From Bifidobacterium avesanii (GTDB lineage Bacteria; Actinomycetota; Actinomycetes; Actinomycetales; Bifidobacteriaceae), in assembly GCF_009299475.1 (NCBI RefSeq), contig NZ_WBSN01000001.1:124001-188000 (forward strand): a stretch of 64,000 nt of DNA, given 5' to 3'. The notes under the pieces are model-generated. The model made no database searches, was not told the origin of the DNA, and worked only from the letters and a program-made list of their open reading frames with translations. This document shows positions 38,584 through 46,464 of the stretch, in pieces. Position 1 is the first letter of the stretch. Every line of letters begins with the position of its first letter. Made by a program: the position numbers and the translations under genes.

Positions 38584-39426
38584 ATGTCGCAGTCGTCGCA
38601 GGGTCAGCCGTCGGTGAACGCGCTGACGCCGGGTCAGGTTGAGGAGGCCGTGGACGCGGCCGCGGAGAAGAAGGTGGCGACGCCGCTGCCGCGTTTGCTG
38701 GTGTCGGCGATGTTCGCGGGCGCGTTCATCGGGTTCGGCGCGCTGTTCTTCATTGTGGTGACGTCGGATTCGTCGCTGTCGTTCGCGGCGGGCAAGCTGC
38801 TGGGCGGCCTGGCGTTCTGCCTGGGCCTGGTGCTGGTGCTGTGCTGCGGCTCGGAGCTGTTCACGGGCAATTCGCTCATGGTCTCCGGCGCGATGGAGCA
38901 CCGGATCGGCTGGGGCGCGATGCTCAAGAACTGGGCGATCGTATGGGTCGGCAACCTCCTGGGCGCGGCCGTGGCGGTGGTGCTGGTGAGCGCGGCGGGC
39001 ATTCTGGACTTGAACGGCGGCGCGGCCGGCACGACGGCGATCGCGGTGGCCGCGGCGAAGATCTCGCCCGACTGGTTCACGCTGTTCTTCCGCGGCATCC
39101 TGTGCAACATCTTCGTGTGCCTGGCGGTGCGCATCGGCTTCGCGGCGCGTTCCGTGGCGGACAAGGTGCTGGGCATCCTGCTGCCGATCAGCGCGTTCGT
39201 GGCGTGCGGGTTCGAGCACTGCGTGGCGAACATGTTCTTCCTTCCCGTCGGTCTGGTCGCGAAGCTGTCCGGCTACGCGCTGCCCGGCTCCGGCGCGGAT
39301 CCGTCCGTGGTGAACGTGGGCGGCGTCCTGTACAACCTGTCCGCGGCCACGCTGGGCAACATCGTGGGCGGCGCGATCTTCGTCGGCCTCGCCTACTGGT
39401 TCGTGCAGGGGCATCACAAGGACTGA
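38584..39426 (+). CDS. Formate/nitrite transporter family (FocA/FNT) channel
   Basis: 280-aa FNT-family membrane channel with six helices. FAGAFIGFGALFFIV and CGSELFTGNSLMV are the FNT signatures, and LFFRGILCNIFVCLAVR and FEHCVANMFFLP cover the selectivity-region histidine. In bifidobacteria, formate is a fermentation product through pyruvate formate-lyase, so formate export is plausible. Two starts are possible: ATG 38584 with AAAGGG at about 11 nt, chosen here, or ATG 38551, which has TAGCAT exactly 6 nt upstream as a leaderless start. A terminator-like hairpin follows at 39527-39560. Confidence 0.88.
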   Translation: MSQSSQGQPSVNALTPGQVEEAVDAAAEKKVATPLPRLLVSAMFAGAFIGFGALFFIVVTSDSSLSFAAGKLLGGLAFCLGLVLVLCCGSELFTGNSLMVSGAMEHRIGWGAMLKNWAIVWVGNLLGAAVAVVLVSAAGILDLNGGAAGTTAIAVAAAKISPDWFTLFFRGILCNIFVCLAVRIGFAARSVADKVLGILLPISAFVACGFEHCVANMFFLPVGLVAKLSGYALPGSGADPSVVNVGGVLYNLSAATLGNIVGGAIFVGLAYWFVQGHHKD

Positions 39427-39888
39427 CCGTCACAGGGGCTGATCGCCACCGGGACTGACCGTAACGAGGGCCGTCGGCTCCGGCGTTTCATCCGTTCCGC
39501 CCGTTCCTCCCGTCCTCGTGCGACGCAAGGCGCGGTTTCCCGTTTCGGGGGCCGCGCCTTTCCATGACCTTGACCTTTTTCCATGGCCTTTTCACACATT
39601 TCGTCGCCGCCCCACGCCACGGGATTTCCAGATGACGGCCGCGTCGGCCCCCGGCCCGCGCGGCCCATGCGGACCGGGGTTCGATTCCCCGCAACCCCGT
39701 CCGGCCCGCCCGTCTCCGCCCAAGGCGCCGGGGACGACGGCCCATCGGCTGCCTCGCCGTCGCCCGATTCCGCGATCGCACAGCGCGAGGATTGGGCATA
39801 TGCCGGACGCGACGGCCCGTTCGTAGCGCGCGTTCGTTACACTGATTGGTACTCATCAGTCCCTGAACCACCAGCAAAGGACGCATCC
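39427..39888. other. 460-bp intergenic region between focA and thrC
   Basis: Contains the focA terminator candidate, a tRNA T-arm-like 17-mer (39675-39691) with no tRNA body, and the thrC promoter area. TACACT at 39838-39843 and a small CTGAT/ATCAG inverted repeat (about 39842-39860) come just before the thrC ribosome-binding site. In-frame extensions of thrC into this region are Pro/Arg-rich and not supported. Confidence 0.5.
39527..39560 (+). terminator. Probable focA terminator
   Basis: Perfect AAGGCGCGG / CCGCGCCTT stem with a 16-nt loop, about 100 bp past the focA stop. It is followed by TCC and, after a few bases, a T-rich run. Confidence 0.5.
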
Positions 39889-41376
39889 GTGACCACCTTC
39901 CACAGCACGCGCAGCACCACCGATTCGCTCACCGCCAAGCAGGCGATCCGCAAGGGCATCGCCGACGACGGGGGCCTGTTCGTCTCCGACTCGCTGGGCG
40001 AGACCCGCGTGGACCTCGCGAACATCGCCGCGAAGAGCTATCAGGAGATCGCGCTCGACGTGCTCGGCGCGCTGCTGCCCGACTACACGGCCGACGAGCT
40101 GAAGGCGTGCATCGCCGAGGCGTACGGCGACCAGTGGGCGGACCCGGAGATCACGCCGCTGAAGCCGCTGGGCGACGACTTCGTGCTCGAGCTGTTCAAC
40201 GGCCCGACCTCCGCGTTCAAGGACGTGGCCCTGCAGATCCTGCCGCGCTTCATGGCCCGCGCCACGCCGGCGGGCGGGGACCCGGACGAGAAGATCATGA
40301 TCCTCACGGCCACCTCCGGCGACACCGGCAAGGCCGCGCTGGCGGGCTTCGCGGACGCGCCGGGCACCGGCATCACCGTGTTCTACCCGGAGGGCAAGGT
40401 CAGCGAGGTGCAGGAGCTGCAGATGACCACGCAGACCGGCTCCAACGTGAAGGTCGCCGCCGTCAGGGGCAACTTCGACGACGCCCAGTCCGCCGTCAAG
40501 CGCATCTTCGGCGACCGCGAGCTCGCCGACAGGCTGGCCGCGGACTCGCACGTGGTCCTCTCCTCCGCCAACTCGATCAACGTGGGCCGCCTCGTCCCGC
40601 AGGTCGTCTACTACTTCTCCGCGTACGCGCAGCTGCTGCGCCAGCAGGTCATCAACACCGGCGACGAGGTCGAGTTCGTGGTCCCGACCGGCAACTTCGG
40701 CGACGTGCTCGCCGGCTACTACGCCAAGCTCCTCGGCCTGCCGGTCAAGCACCTCGTGGTCGCCTCCGACAAGAACAACGTGCTGTTCGACTTCCTGCGC
40801 ACCGGCTCGTACAACCGCAACCGCCCGTTCTTCCAGACGATCAGCCCGTCGATGGACATCCTCGTCTCCTCGAACCTCGAGCGCATGCTCTACTACTTCT
40901 CCGAGGGCGACACGCGCCTGATCGCCATGCTCATGAACGACCTCAAGAACTACGGCTGCTACGAGATCCCCGAGGACCTGCTCGCCAAGATCCGCCGCGT
41001 GTTCGGCTGCGGCTGGGCCGACGAGGACCAGGTGCGCGGGGCCATCGCCGACTGCTGGCGCGAGAACCGCTACGTGATCGACCCGCACACCGCGTGCGGC
41101 TACTTCGTCATGCGCCAGATGCCGGCCGACCCGCTCACCCCGCGCGTGCTGCTGTCCACCGCGAGCCCGTACAAGTTCCCGCGCGTGGTCAACGAGGCGC
41201 TCGGCTTCGACGCCACCGGCACGGACTTCGCGTGCATGGACGCGCTCGCCGAGGCGACCGGCACCAAGGCCCCGGCGGCCCTGCGCGGGCTGGAGACCGC
41301 CGACTTGCGCTTCGGGGACGTCATCGCCATCGACGGCATGGAGTCCTTCGTCGCGGACGCGGCCGCCGCGCTCTGA
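39889..41376 (+). CDS. thrC: Threonine synthase
   Basis: 495-aa PLP enzyme converting O-phosphohomoserine to threonine. Chosen start is GTG 39889, with AAAGGA about 8 nt upstream; the protein begins TTFHSTRSTTDSLTAKQAI. The N-terminal ThrC domain is followed by the PLP-lysine motif LFNGPTSAFKDVALQ (about residue 110), the ILTATSGDTGKAALAG phosphate loop and VPTGNFGDVLAGYYA. The length matches the long (type 2) threonine synthases of yeast and many bacteria. Stands alone on the plus strand. Confidence 0.95.
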   Translation: MTTFHSTRSTTDSLTAKQAIRKGIADDGGLFVSDSLGETRVDLANIAAKSYQEIALDVLGALLPDYTADELKACIAEAYGDQWADPEITPLKPLGDDFVLELFNGPTSAFKDVALQILPRFMARATPAGGDPDEKIMILTATSGDTGKAALAGFADAPGTGITVFYPEGKVSEVQELQMTTQTGSNVKVAAVRGNFDDAQSAVKRIFGDRELADRLAADSHVVLSSANSINVGRLVPQVVYYFSAYAQLLRQQVINTGDEVEFVVPTGNFGDVLAGYYAKLLGLPVKHLVVASDKNNVLFDFLRTGSYNRNRPFFQTISPSMDILVSSNLERMLYYFSEGDTRLIAMLMNDLKNYGCYEIPEDLLAKIRRVFGCGWADEDQVRGAIADCWRENRYVIDPHTACGYFVMRQMPADPLTPRVLLSTASPYKFPRVVNEALGFDATGTDFACMDALAEATGTKAPAALRGLETADLRFGDVIAIDGMESFVADAAAAL

Positions 41377-41424
41377 CCGACGGCTTCCGATCGGCGTCTT
41401 CCGTCCGTCCTCGTTCGCATCGCC

Positions 41425-41782
41425 GGGTATTTTTTACGTCATTTGCCGATTGCCGGTGGCGTAAAAATACCCGGCGATGTTATTTGCGCCACCGGGGCAC
41501 GCCGAGCGTCCGTCATAGTATCGGACCGATATTTTTTGCGCCGTTTGTACTCCGGTCTGCGGTGTGAAAAATATCCAACGATATTATTTGCGCCGCTGGG
41601 GAACGGCGAATGGCGGTTTCCGTATCGGGTGGATATTATTTACGCCGCTCAGCCGTCCCACGCGTCCGCTTCCGTATCGCACGGATATTTTTTGCGCCAT
41701 CCGGAGGCGCTGAGCGTCCGTTCCCGTATCTCACGGATACGAAAACGTACGCTCACCCACCGCAGACGGCGTAAATAATATC
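41425..41782. repeat. 52-bp-period tandem array with AT-rich cores and flanking inverted copies
   Basis: Fills most of the 509-bp gap between the 3' ends of thrC and the D-lactate dehydrogenase gene. Cores of the type GATATT(T/A)TTTGCGCC start at 41476, 41528, 41580, 41632 and 41684, exactly 52 bp apart. A decayed core is at 41736 and a related GGTATTTTTTACGTC at 41426. Inverted copies occur at 41458-41472, 41561-41576 and 41768-41782. Each unit also carries a GC-rich segment ending near GCGTCCGNTTCCGTATC. A 52-bp period cannot be read as a repeating protein. The 41426/41458 pair forms a hairpin that may terminate thrC. Confidence 0.85.
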
Positions 41783-41885
41783 TCCCGGTATGATTCGAGG
41801 CGCGGGGACGCAGAGTGCGGGGGCTCCGGTCACCGAGACGGAGTCAGGCCCCAGAGACTCAACAACTCCGGGACGCGGACGACGC

Positions 41886-42890
41886 TCACACCAGCCGCGT
41901 GCGGTACTTTCCCGTCTCGGCCACGGCCCTGATGCCCTCCACGGAATGATCGACCATCGAGCGCACTGCGGCGTCCGTGTAGAACGCCATGTGCTGGGTC
42001 ATGACCACGTTCGGGAACTGGCGCAGGTAGGCGATGCCGCGGTTGGTGAGGATGTCGGTGCGGCGGTCGCGGTGGATGAGCTCCTCCTCGGTCTCCACGG
42101 TGTCGAGCCCGAGCCCGCCGATCTTCTTGGCCTCGATGTTGTCGATCAGGGCCTCCAGGTCCATGAGCTCGCCGCGGGCGCAGTTAATGAGCACCACGCC
42201 GTCCTTCATGCGCGCGATGGTGTCGCGGTTGATGATGTGCCGGTTCGCGTTGGGGCCGCTTTCGATGAGCGGCATGTGCAGCGTGATGAGGTCGGATTCG
42301 GCGTACAGCGTGCCGAGGTCCACGTACTCGGCCGTCTTGGCCACCTCGGGGTTCGGGAACGGGTCGTACGCGAGGATGCGGCAGCCGAAGCCGGTGAGGA
42401 TGCGGATGACCGTGCGGCCGATGCGCCCGGTGCCCATCACGCCGATGGTGAGGTTGCGCATCTCGCGGCCCTGCAGGCCCTCGAGGGAGAAGTCGTACAC
42501 CTGCCCGCGCCACAGGGCCGGCTTGTAGTTGCGCAGCACGAGCAGCATGAACATGACGGTGTATTCGGCCACGCCGTTGGGCGCGTAGTCGGCGTTGAGG
42601 ATGGCCACGCCGAGCCGCTTGGCCGCGTCCATGTCAATGTGGTTCACGCCGATGGTGCGCGTGGCGGCCACGTCCACGCCCATGCCGTGCAGCGTCTCCA
42701 TCAGGTCCGCGTCGAGCTGGCTGTGGCCCAGCACGCTCACGCCGGCGGCCCCTCGCGCGAGTTCCGCGTTGGTGGCGGACAGCGGTTCGGCGTGCAGTTC
42801 CACTTCCACGCCCGTGCGTTCGGCGGCCGCGGCGAAGTCGGCGCGCTCGTCTTCCCTTACGTCAAATGCAGCGATCTTCATGCCGTCCAT
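41886..42890 (-). CDS. D-isomer-specific 2-hydroxyacid dehydrogenase (D-lactate dehydrogenase type)
   Basis: 334-aa NAD-dependent dehydrogenase, most like D-lactate dehydrogenases. The NAD-binding GVMGTGRIGRTVIRIL and acidic YDPFPNPE are present. The catalytic set is Arg in INCARGELMD, Glu in GLDTVETEEELI, and His in VVMTQHMAFYTDAAV; the HMAFYT context is typical of D-LDH rather than of glycerate or phosphoglycerate enzymes. ATG 42890 has a strong AGGAGGGG at 7 nt; a second ATG lies three codons in. Its upstream region carries a repeated palindrome pair and a lac-operator-like site. It would reduce pyruvate to D-lactate. Confidence 0.85.
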   Translation of the reverse strand: MDGMKIAAFDVREDERADFAAAAERTGVEVELHAEPLSATNAELARGAAGVSVLGHSQLDADLMETLHGMGVDVAATRTIGVNHIDMDAAKRLGVAILNADYAPNGVAEYTVMFMLLVLRNYKPALWRGQVYDFSLEGLQGREMRNLTIGVMGTGRIGRTVIRILTGFGCRILAYDPFPNPEVAKTAEYVDLGTLYAESDLITLHMPLIESGPNANRHIINRDTIARMKDGVVLINCARGELMDLEALIDNIEAKKIGGLGLDTVETEEELIHRDRRTDILTNRGIAYLRQFPNVVMTQHMAFYTDAAVRSMVDHSVEGIRAVAETGKYRTRLV

Positions 42891-42977
42891 CCTATATCCC
42901 CTCCTGCGCTCCGCGTTGCCCGGACCTCCGCCCGAACGCACGGCCCGTTCCATTTTTACCGGCCGCCTTGTCTCATT

Positions 42978-43098
42978 CGTTCCAATCCGCGCCCCGGAAA
43001 ACGCGGGTTGGAACGTTTGCCCTGCAGCCAACGTTTTGTGAGCGTTCACAACAGGTTGATCGTTCCAACCTGCGTCAACGAGGGCGCGGATTGGAACG
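42978..43098. repeat. Two palindromic units with CGTTCCAA arms, 83-bp period
   Basis: Arm CGTTCCAATCCGCG (42978-42991) pairs with CGCGGGTTGGAACG (43002-43015), one mismatch, 10-nt loop. The second unit, 43061-43074 with 43085-43098, is displaced by exactly 83 bp on both arms and is extended by GAT/ATC outside. The unit lies 88-208 bp upstream of the D-lactate dehydrogenase start. Confidence 0.8.
43036..43051. promoter_or_regulatory. LacI-family operator-like palindrome
   Basis: TTGTGAGCGTTCACAA: six-base perfect arms around a GCGT centre, one base from the idealised symmetric E. coli lac operator half-site pair. Sits between the two CGTTCCAA units upstream of the D-lactate dehydrogenase gene. 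LacI-type regulators are numerous in bifidobacteria; the cognate regulator is not in the window. Confidence 0.5.
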
Positions 43099-43131
43099 AT
43101 CAACGGATCGGCCGGAGCCACGGGGTCGCAA

Positions 43132-43163
43132 GGCTACAGGGCTACAGGGCTACAGGGCTACAG
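43132..43163. repeat. Four perfect tandem copies of GGCTACAG
   Basis: Octamer repeated at 43132, 43140, 43148 and 43156 without mismatch, 34 bp past the gntR stop. It has the form of a slippage-prone simple repeat, but it does not lie in a gene. Confidence 0.9.
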
Positions 43164-43197
43164 GTCGGACCGTCGGTACGCGCGCAGGGCTAGGGGC

Positions 43198-43605
43198 TCA
43201 GTGTTGGCCACCGTGGTTCCTTTCCCGATGTTGGCACGCGTCGTATCGGGTTTCGAGCATGGAGAGCAGGTCGAGCAGGGGGACGTCCGCGGCGAGGGCG
43301 GCCTCGCAGGCTTCGTCGAGCGAGGCGTTGACGCGCGCGACCAGTTGCTGGCGCATGCGTTCGCCGCCCCGCTCCATGACGAAGGTGCCCTTGCCCTGCA
43401 CGTTCTCGACGATGCCCTCGTCGGCCAGCTCGTTGTACGCGCGGGTGACGGTGAGCACGGAGATGCGCAGTTCCTTGGCGAGCCTGCGCAGGGACGGCAG
43501 GGCCTGGCCCGACTTGAGTTCTCCGGTGAGGACGGCCTCGCGGACCTGACGTTTGATCTGCTCGTAGATCGGCTGACCGGACGTCGATGAGATGATCAGT
43601 TTCAC
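43198..43605 (-). CDS. GntR-family regulator, YtrA subfamily
   Basis: 135-aa regulator with only the GntR winged helix plus a short C-terminal helical dimerisation part, as in the YtrA subfamily. Landmarks: SGQPIYEQIKRQVREAVLTG, LPSLRRLAKELRISVLTV, and GIVENVQGKGTFV. GTG 43605 is preceded by AAGGAG at 6 nt. YtrA-type genes normally lead an ABC-transporter operon, but here the next gene downstream is a D-lactate dehydrogenase. Three ACTGT-N16-ACAGT sites lie upstream, and the nearest overlaps the likely promoter, so autorepression is expected. Confidence 0.93.
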   Translation of the reverse strand: MKLIISSTSGQPIYEQIKRQVREAVLTGELKSGQALPSLRRLAKELRISVLTVTRAYNELADEGIVENVQGKGTFVMERGGERMRQQLVARVNASLDEACEAALAADVPLLDLLSMLETRYDACQHRERNHGGQH

Positions 43606-43681
43606 CGATGCTCCTTCCGATGCGATGCGCTGCGCTGCAATGCGCCGCCATGCAATATGGCATATGACGACGGCTGACGCA

Positions 43682-43711
43682 GTACTGTTTTACTGCCATA
43701 TATAACAGTAC
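43682..43711 (-). promoter_or_regulatory. Operator 1 upstream of gntR (overlaps promoter)
   Basis: GTACTGTT / AACAGTAC perfect 8-bp arms, 14-nt spacer containing a TATATA -10-like stretch for gntR. Shares the ACTGT-N16-ACAGT core with the two sites further upstream. Confidence 0.7.
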
Positions 43712-43724
43712 AACATCATCGGGT

Positions 43725-43752
43725 AACTGTGCAAGTCGGGGATATAACAGTT
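43725..43752 (-). promoter_or_regulatory. Operator 2 upstream of gntR
   Basis: AACTGT (43725-43730) / ACAGTT (43747-43752) with a 16-nt spacer. It is part of a 39-bp segment (43717-43755) repeated with six mismatches at 43833-43871. Confidence 0.65.
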
Positions 43753-43775
43753 GCAGTTTCTCCCTATTCCCCTCC

Positions 43776-43838
43776 CGCCGCCCCGCTCCATGACGAAGGT
43801 GCCCTTGCCCTGCACGTTCTCGACGATGCCCTCATCGG
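43776..43838 (-). pseudogene. 63-bp duplicated fragment of gntR
   Basis: 62 of 63 bases identical to 43362-43424 inside the intact gntR. It encodes the DEGIVENVQGKGTFVMERGG segment but no other part of the protein. Placed between operators 2 and 3, so it looks like the remnant of a tandem gntR duplication that was then deleted down to this piece. Confidence 0.88.
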
Positions 43839-43839
43839 A

Positions 43840-43869
43840 CAACTGTGCAACTCGGGAGCATAACAGTTG
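43840..43869 (-). promoter_or_regulatory. Operator 3, upstream of the gntR fragment
   Basis: CAACTGT / ACAGTTG arms with a 16-nt spacer, within the second copy of the 39-bp segment. Same ACTGT-N16-ACAGT core as operators 1 and 2. Confidence 0.65.
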
Positions 43870-43931
43870 CAACCCCACCCTTCCCGTCTCCGTGACGTTT
43901 CCGTGACACCCCCGGAACGGCGAAGGAAAGG

Positions 43932-44636
43932 CTACAGCGTCCGCGGGGCCTCGGCGAAGTCGAAGAGCACGCCGTCGGCCTCGTCGCAGATTTCGGCCCA
44001 GTCGCGGTCGGACGAATCGTCGTGCATGGCCCACACGCCCATGCCCGCGGACTTGGCGGACCGGATGCCGACGAGGATGTCCTCGAACACCGTGCAGTCC
44101 TCCGGCCGCATGCCCAGGCGCGAAGCGGCGAGCAGGTAGACGTCGGGCCGGTCCTTGCCCACGTCGTTGGCGTCGTCCACGCTCACGATCGCGTCGAACA
44201 GGTCGAAGATGCCCACGTGCTTCATGGCCGGCTCCCTGAGCGAGGGCGGCAGCGAGGTCGCCACGGCGAGCTTGGCTCCGGTGGCCTTGAGGTGCTCCAG
44301 ATACTCGCGCGCGTGCGGCTTGGCCTCGACCATGGTGCCGTACGCCTCGCGGGCCATATCGTCCCACTCGGCCATGAGCTGCTCGGGCGTGTCCGTGAGG
44401 TCGAACCGCGCGATGGTGTATTCGGCGATCTGGCGGAACTGCATGGAGCCGACCTTGAGCACGTAGTCGTCCGGCACGTCGATGCCGCGCTTGGCGAGGG
44501 AGTCGATGTCGATCTGGTCCCACACGCCCATGGAGTCGAGCAGCGTGCCGTCGAGGTCGAAGATGGCGGCCTTGCCGGCGTTGGCGGCGGAGCGGGCCGC
44601 GGATGCGGGGTCGTTCGGGGATGCGGGGTCGTTCAC
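43932..44636 (-). CDS. HAD-superfamily phosphatase (beta-phosphoglucomutase-like)
   Basis: 234-aa HAD hydrolase of subfamily IA. Motif I is AIFDLDGTLLDSMG (about residue 26), motif II AVATSLPPS, motif III/IV GKDRPDVYLLAASRLG and CTVFEDILVGI. A helical cap sits between motifs I and II, so small sugar phosphates are likely substrates. ATG 44636 has AAAGGACCCACC upstream. Upstream recN ends about 30 bp away. Specific substrate unknown. Confidence 0.88.
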   Translation of the reverse strand: MNDPASPNDPASAARSAANAGKAAIFDLDGTLLDSMGVWDQIDIDSLAKRGIDVPDDYVLKVGSMQFRQIAEYTIARFDLTDTPEQLMAEWDDMAREAYGTMVEAKPHAREYLEHLKATGAKLAVATSLPPSLREPAMKHVGIFDLFDAIVSVDDANDVGKDRPDVYLLAASRLGMRPEDCTVFEDILVGIRSAKSAGMGVWAMHDDSSDRDWAEICDEADGVLFDFAEAPRTL

Positions 44637-44667
44637 GGTGGGTCCTTTCGTTCGGGACAGTTGCGGG

Positions 44668-46464
44668 TCAGTCGAGCTTGGACTGCGCGAGCAGTTCGCG
44701 CGCGTGGTCGAGCGAGGTTTCGGATTCGCTGCCGGAGAGCATGCGGGCCACTTCGCGCACGCGGTCCTCGCCCTCGGCGCGCGACACCGTGGTGGCCACG
44801 CCCTTCGCGGCGGCGCCGTTCGCCTCGGAAGCGGCGGCCTTGCTCACCACGAACTGCGCGTCCGCCCACGAGGCCACCTGCGCCAGATGCGTCACGACGA
44901 TGACCTGCGCGCTGCGGGCCAGCGTGGCGAGGCGCCTGCCGAGTTCAACGGCCGCCTTGCCGCCCACGCCGGCGTCCACCTCGTCGAAGATGAACGTCAT
45001 CCCCGGCGTGCCGCCGCCACCCGTCCGCGAAGCCGCAGCCGTGCCGTCGCCGCGACGCTCGGCGGACGCCAGTTCGAGGGCGAGCATGAGGCGGCTCAGC
45101 TCGCCGCCGGACGCGCTCTTGCCCATCGGCAGCTGCGGGGAGCCGGGGAACGGGGTGAACAGGAACGCGATGTCGTCGCCGCCGTGCGCCTCAAGCGCGT
45201 CGGCCGTCCCGTCCAGACGCGACGAGACGGTGATGTCCAGCCCCGCGCCGGACATGGCCAGGTCCGCGAGCTCGTCGCTCACCTTGCGGCTCAGTTCGCG
45301 GGCCGCCTTGGCGCGGGCCTCGTGCAGGCGCCCGGCGGCCTTGACCGCCTTCGCGGCCAGTTCCGCGCGCCGGCGCGTGAGCTCCTCGAGCTTCTCGGGC
45401 GAGGCGTCGAGGTCCTCAAGTTCCAGTCCGGCCTGCTCGCGCCACGCGAGCACGTCCTCGAGCGTGGGCCCCCAGCGCTTGACGAGCTCGGACAGGTCGT
45501 GGATGCGCTCGTTGATCGCGTCCAGATCGGTGCCGTCCTCCCCGTCGCCCACCTCGCGCGTGAGCGAGAGCATCACGTCGGACACCTCACCGCCGATCGC
45601 CTCGAGCCGGTCCGCGGCCTCGTCGAACACGCCGCCCAGACGGATGCCGCGCAGCGACTGCACGGCCCGGTCGAGCAGCTGGGCCACGCCCGCTCCCCCG
45701 TCGTCGTCATAGCCCATCTGCGAGGAGTCGAGCGCCGCGACGGCCCCGCCCACGCCCTGCGCGATGGCGGCCGCGTTCTCGATGCGGTCGCGCTTGGCCT
45801 TGAGCTCCTCGTCCTCGCCGGGCTGCGGCGCCACGCGGTCGATGCGCGCCACCGCGTCCTTGAGGTAGTCGGCGCGCTGGCGGGCCTCGGCCTCCTGCCC
45901 GTGCAGCTTGGCGAGCTTGGCGTCCAGGTCCTTGAGGGCCTGCCATGCGGCGCGGTACGATTCGAGCGCCTTGTCGTCGCCGGCGTAGGCGTCCAGGAAT
46001 TCGCGCTGGCGTGCGGCGGAGGCGATGCGCAATTGGTCGGCCTGCCCGTGGATGGTGACGAGCTCGCCCGCGAGGTCCGCGAGCACGCCGCGCGGGACGC
46101 TGTGCCCGTTGAGCATGGCGCGCGAGCGGCCCTTGGCGGGCACGGAACGCGTGAGGAACAGTTCGCCGTCCTCGGCCGGGGCCCCGGCGTCGTCGGCGAT
46201 CGCGGCGGCCGCGGAGCCGTCTGCCACGGCGAAGATGCCCTGCGCGCGCGTCTCGTCCGCGCCGGCGCTGATGCGCCCCGCGTCGGCCTGCGCGCCGGAG
46301 ATGAGGCGTATCGCGTTGAGCAGCATGGACTTGCCCGCGCCGGTCTCGCCGGTGATGGCGGTCATGCCGGGGGCGAAGTCCAGCAGCGCGTGGCGGATCG
46401 GCGCGAAGTCGAGCACGGCGTGGTGGATGGGGCCGAGGTTGCGGATCTCCAGTTCCTCGAGCAT
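44668..46464 (-). CDS. recN: DNA repair protein RecN
   Basis: 598-aa SMC-like ATPase for double-strand-break repair. Walker A is AITGETGAGKSMLLNA (about residue 40), a long central coiled coil rich in Glu, Arg and Ala (about 160-380) follows, and the C-terminal half has the signature GKSASGGELSRLMLALE and Walker B MTFIFDEVDAGVGGKAA. An insert rich in Gly and Ala follows RRGDG. ATG 46464 overlaps the nadK stop by one base (TGATG), so nadK-recN are coupled. Very long frames through it in the same phase are spurious. Confidence 0.95.
   Translation of the reverse strand: MLEELEIRNLGPIHHAVLDFAPIRHALLDFAPGMTAITGETGAGKSMLLNAIRLISGAQADAGRISAGADETRAQGIFAVADGSAAAAIADDAGAPAEDGELFLTRSVPAKGRSRAMLNGHSVPRGVLADLAGELVTIHGQADQLRIASAARQREFLDAYAGDDKALESYRAAWQALKDLDAKLAKLHGQEAEARQRADYLKDAVARIDRVAPQPGEDEELKAKRDRIENAAAIAQGVGGAVAALDSSQMGYDDDGGAGVAQLLDRAVQSLRGIRLGGVFDEAADRLEAIGGEVSDVMLSLTREVGDGEDGTDLDAINERIHDLSELVKRWGPTLEDVLAWREQAGLELEDLDASPEKLEELTRRRAELAAKAVKAAGRLHEARAKAARELSRKVSDELADLAMSGAGLDITVSSRLDGTADALEAHGGDDIAFLFTPFPGSPQLPMGKSASGGELSRLMLALELASAERRGDGTAAASRTGGGGTPGMTFIFDEVDAGVGGKAAVELGRRLATLARSAQVIVVTHLAQVASWADAQFVVSKAAASEANGAAAKGVATTVSRAEGEDRVREVARMLSGSESETSLDHARELLAQSKLD

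Larger units (their letters stand above)
42891..43197 (-). promoter_or_regulatory. Repeat-rich promoter region of the D-lactate dehydrogenase gene
   Basis: 307 bp without a gene. From the dehydrogenase outward it holds the two-unit CGTTCCAA palindrome array (42978-43098), the lac-operator-like site (43036-43051) between the two units, and four copies of GGCTACAG (43132-43163) close to the gntR stop. No clear -10/-35 pair was identified. Confidence 0.5.

Noticed and set aside
39675..39691. tRNA T-arm-like sequence CGGGGTTCGATTCCCCG with an acceptor-like tail, possibly a tRNA 3' fragment or attachment site
   Set aside because: No anticodon arm, D-arm or matching 5' acceptor strand is found upstream; no integrase or element border is nearby. 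Likely coincidence, or a remnant too short to name.
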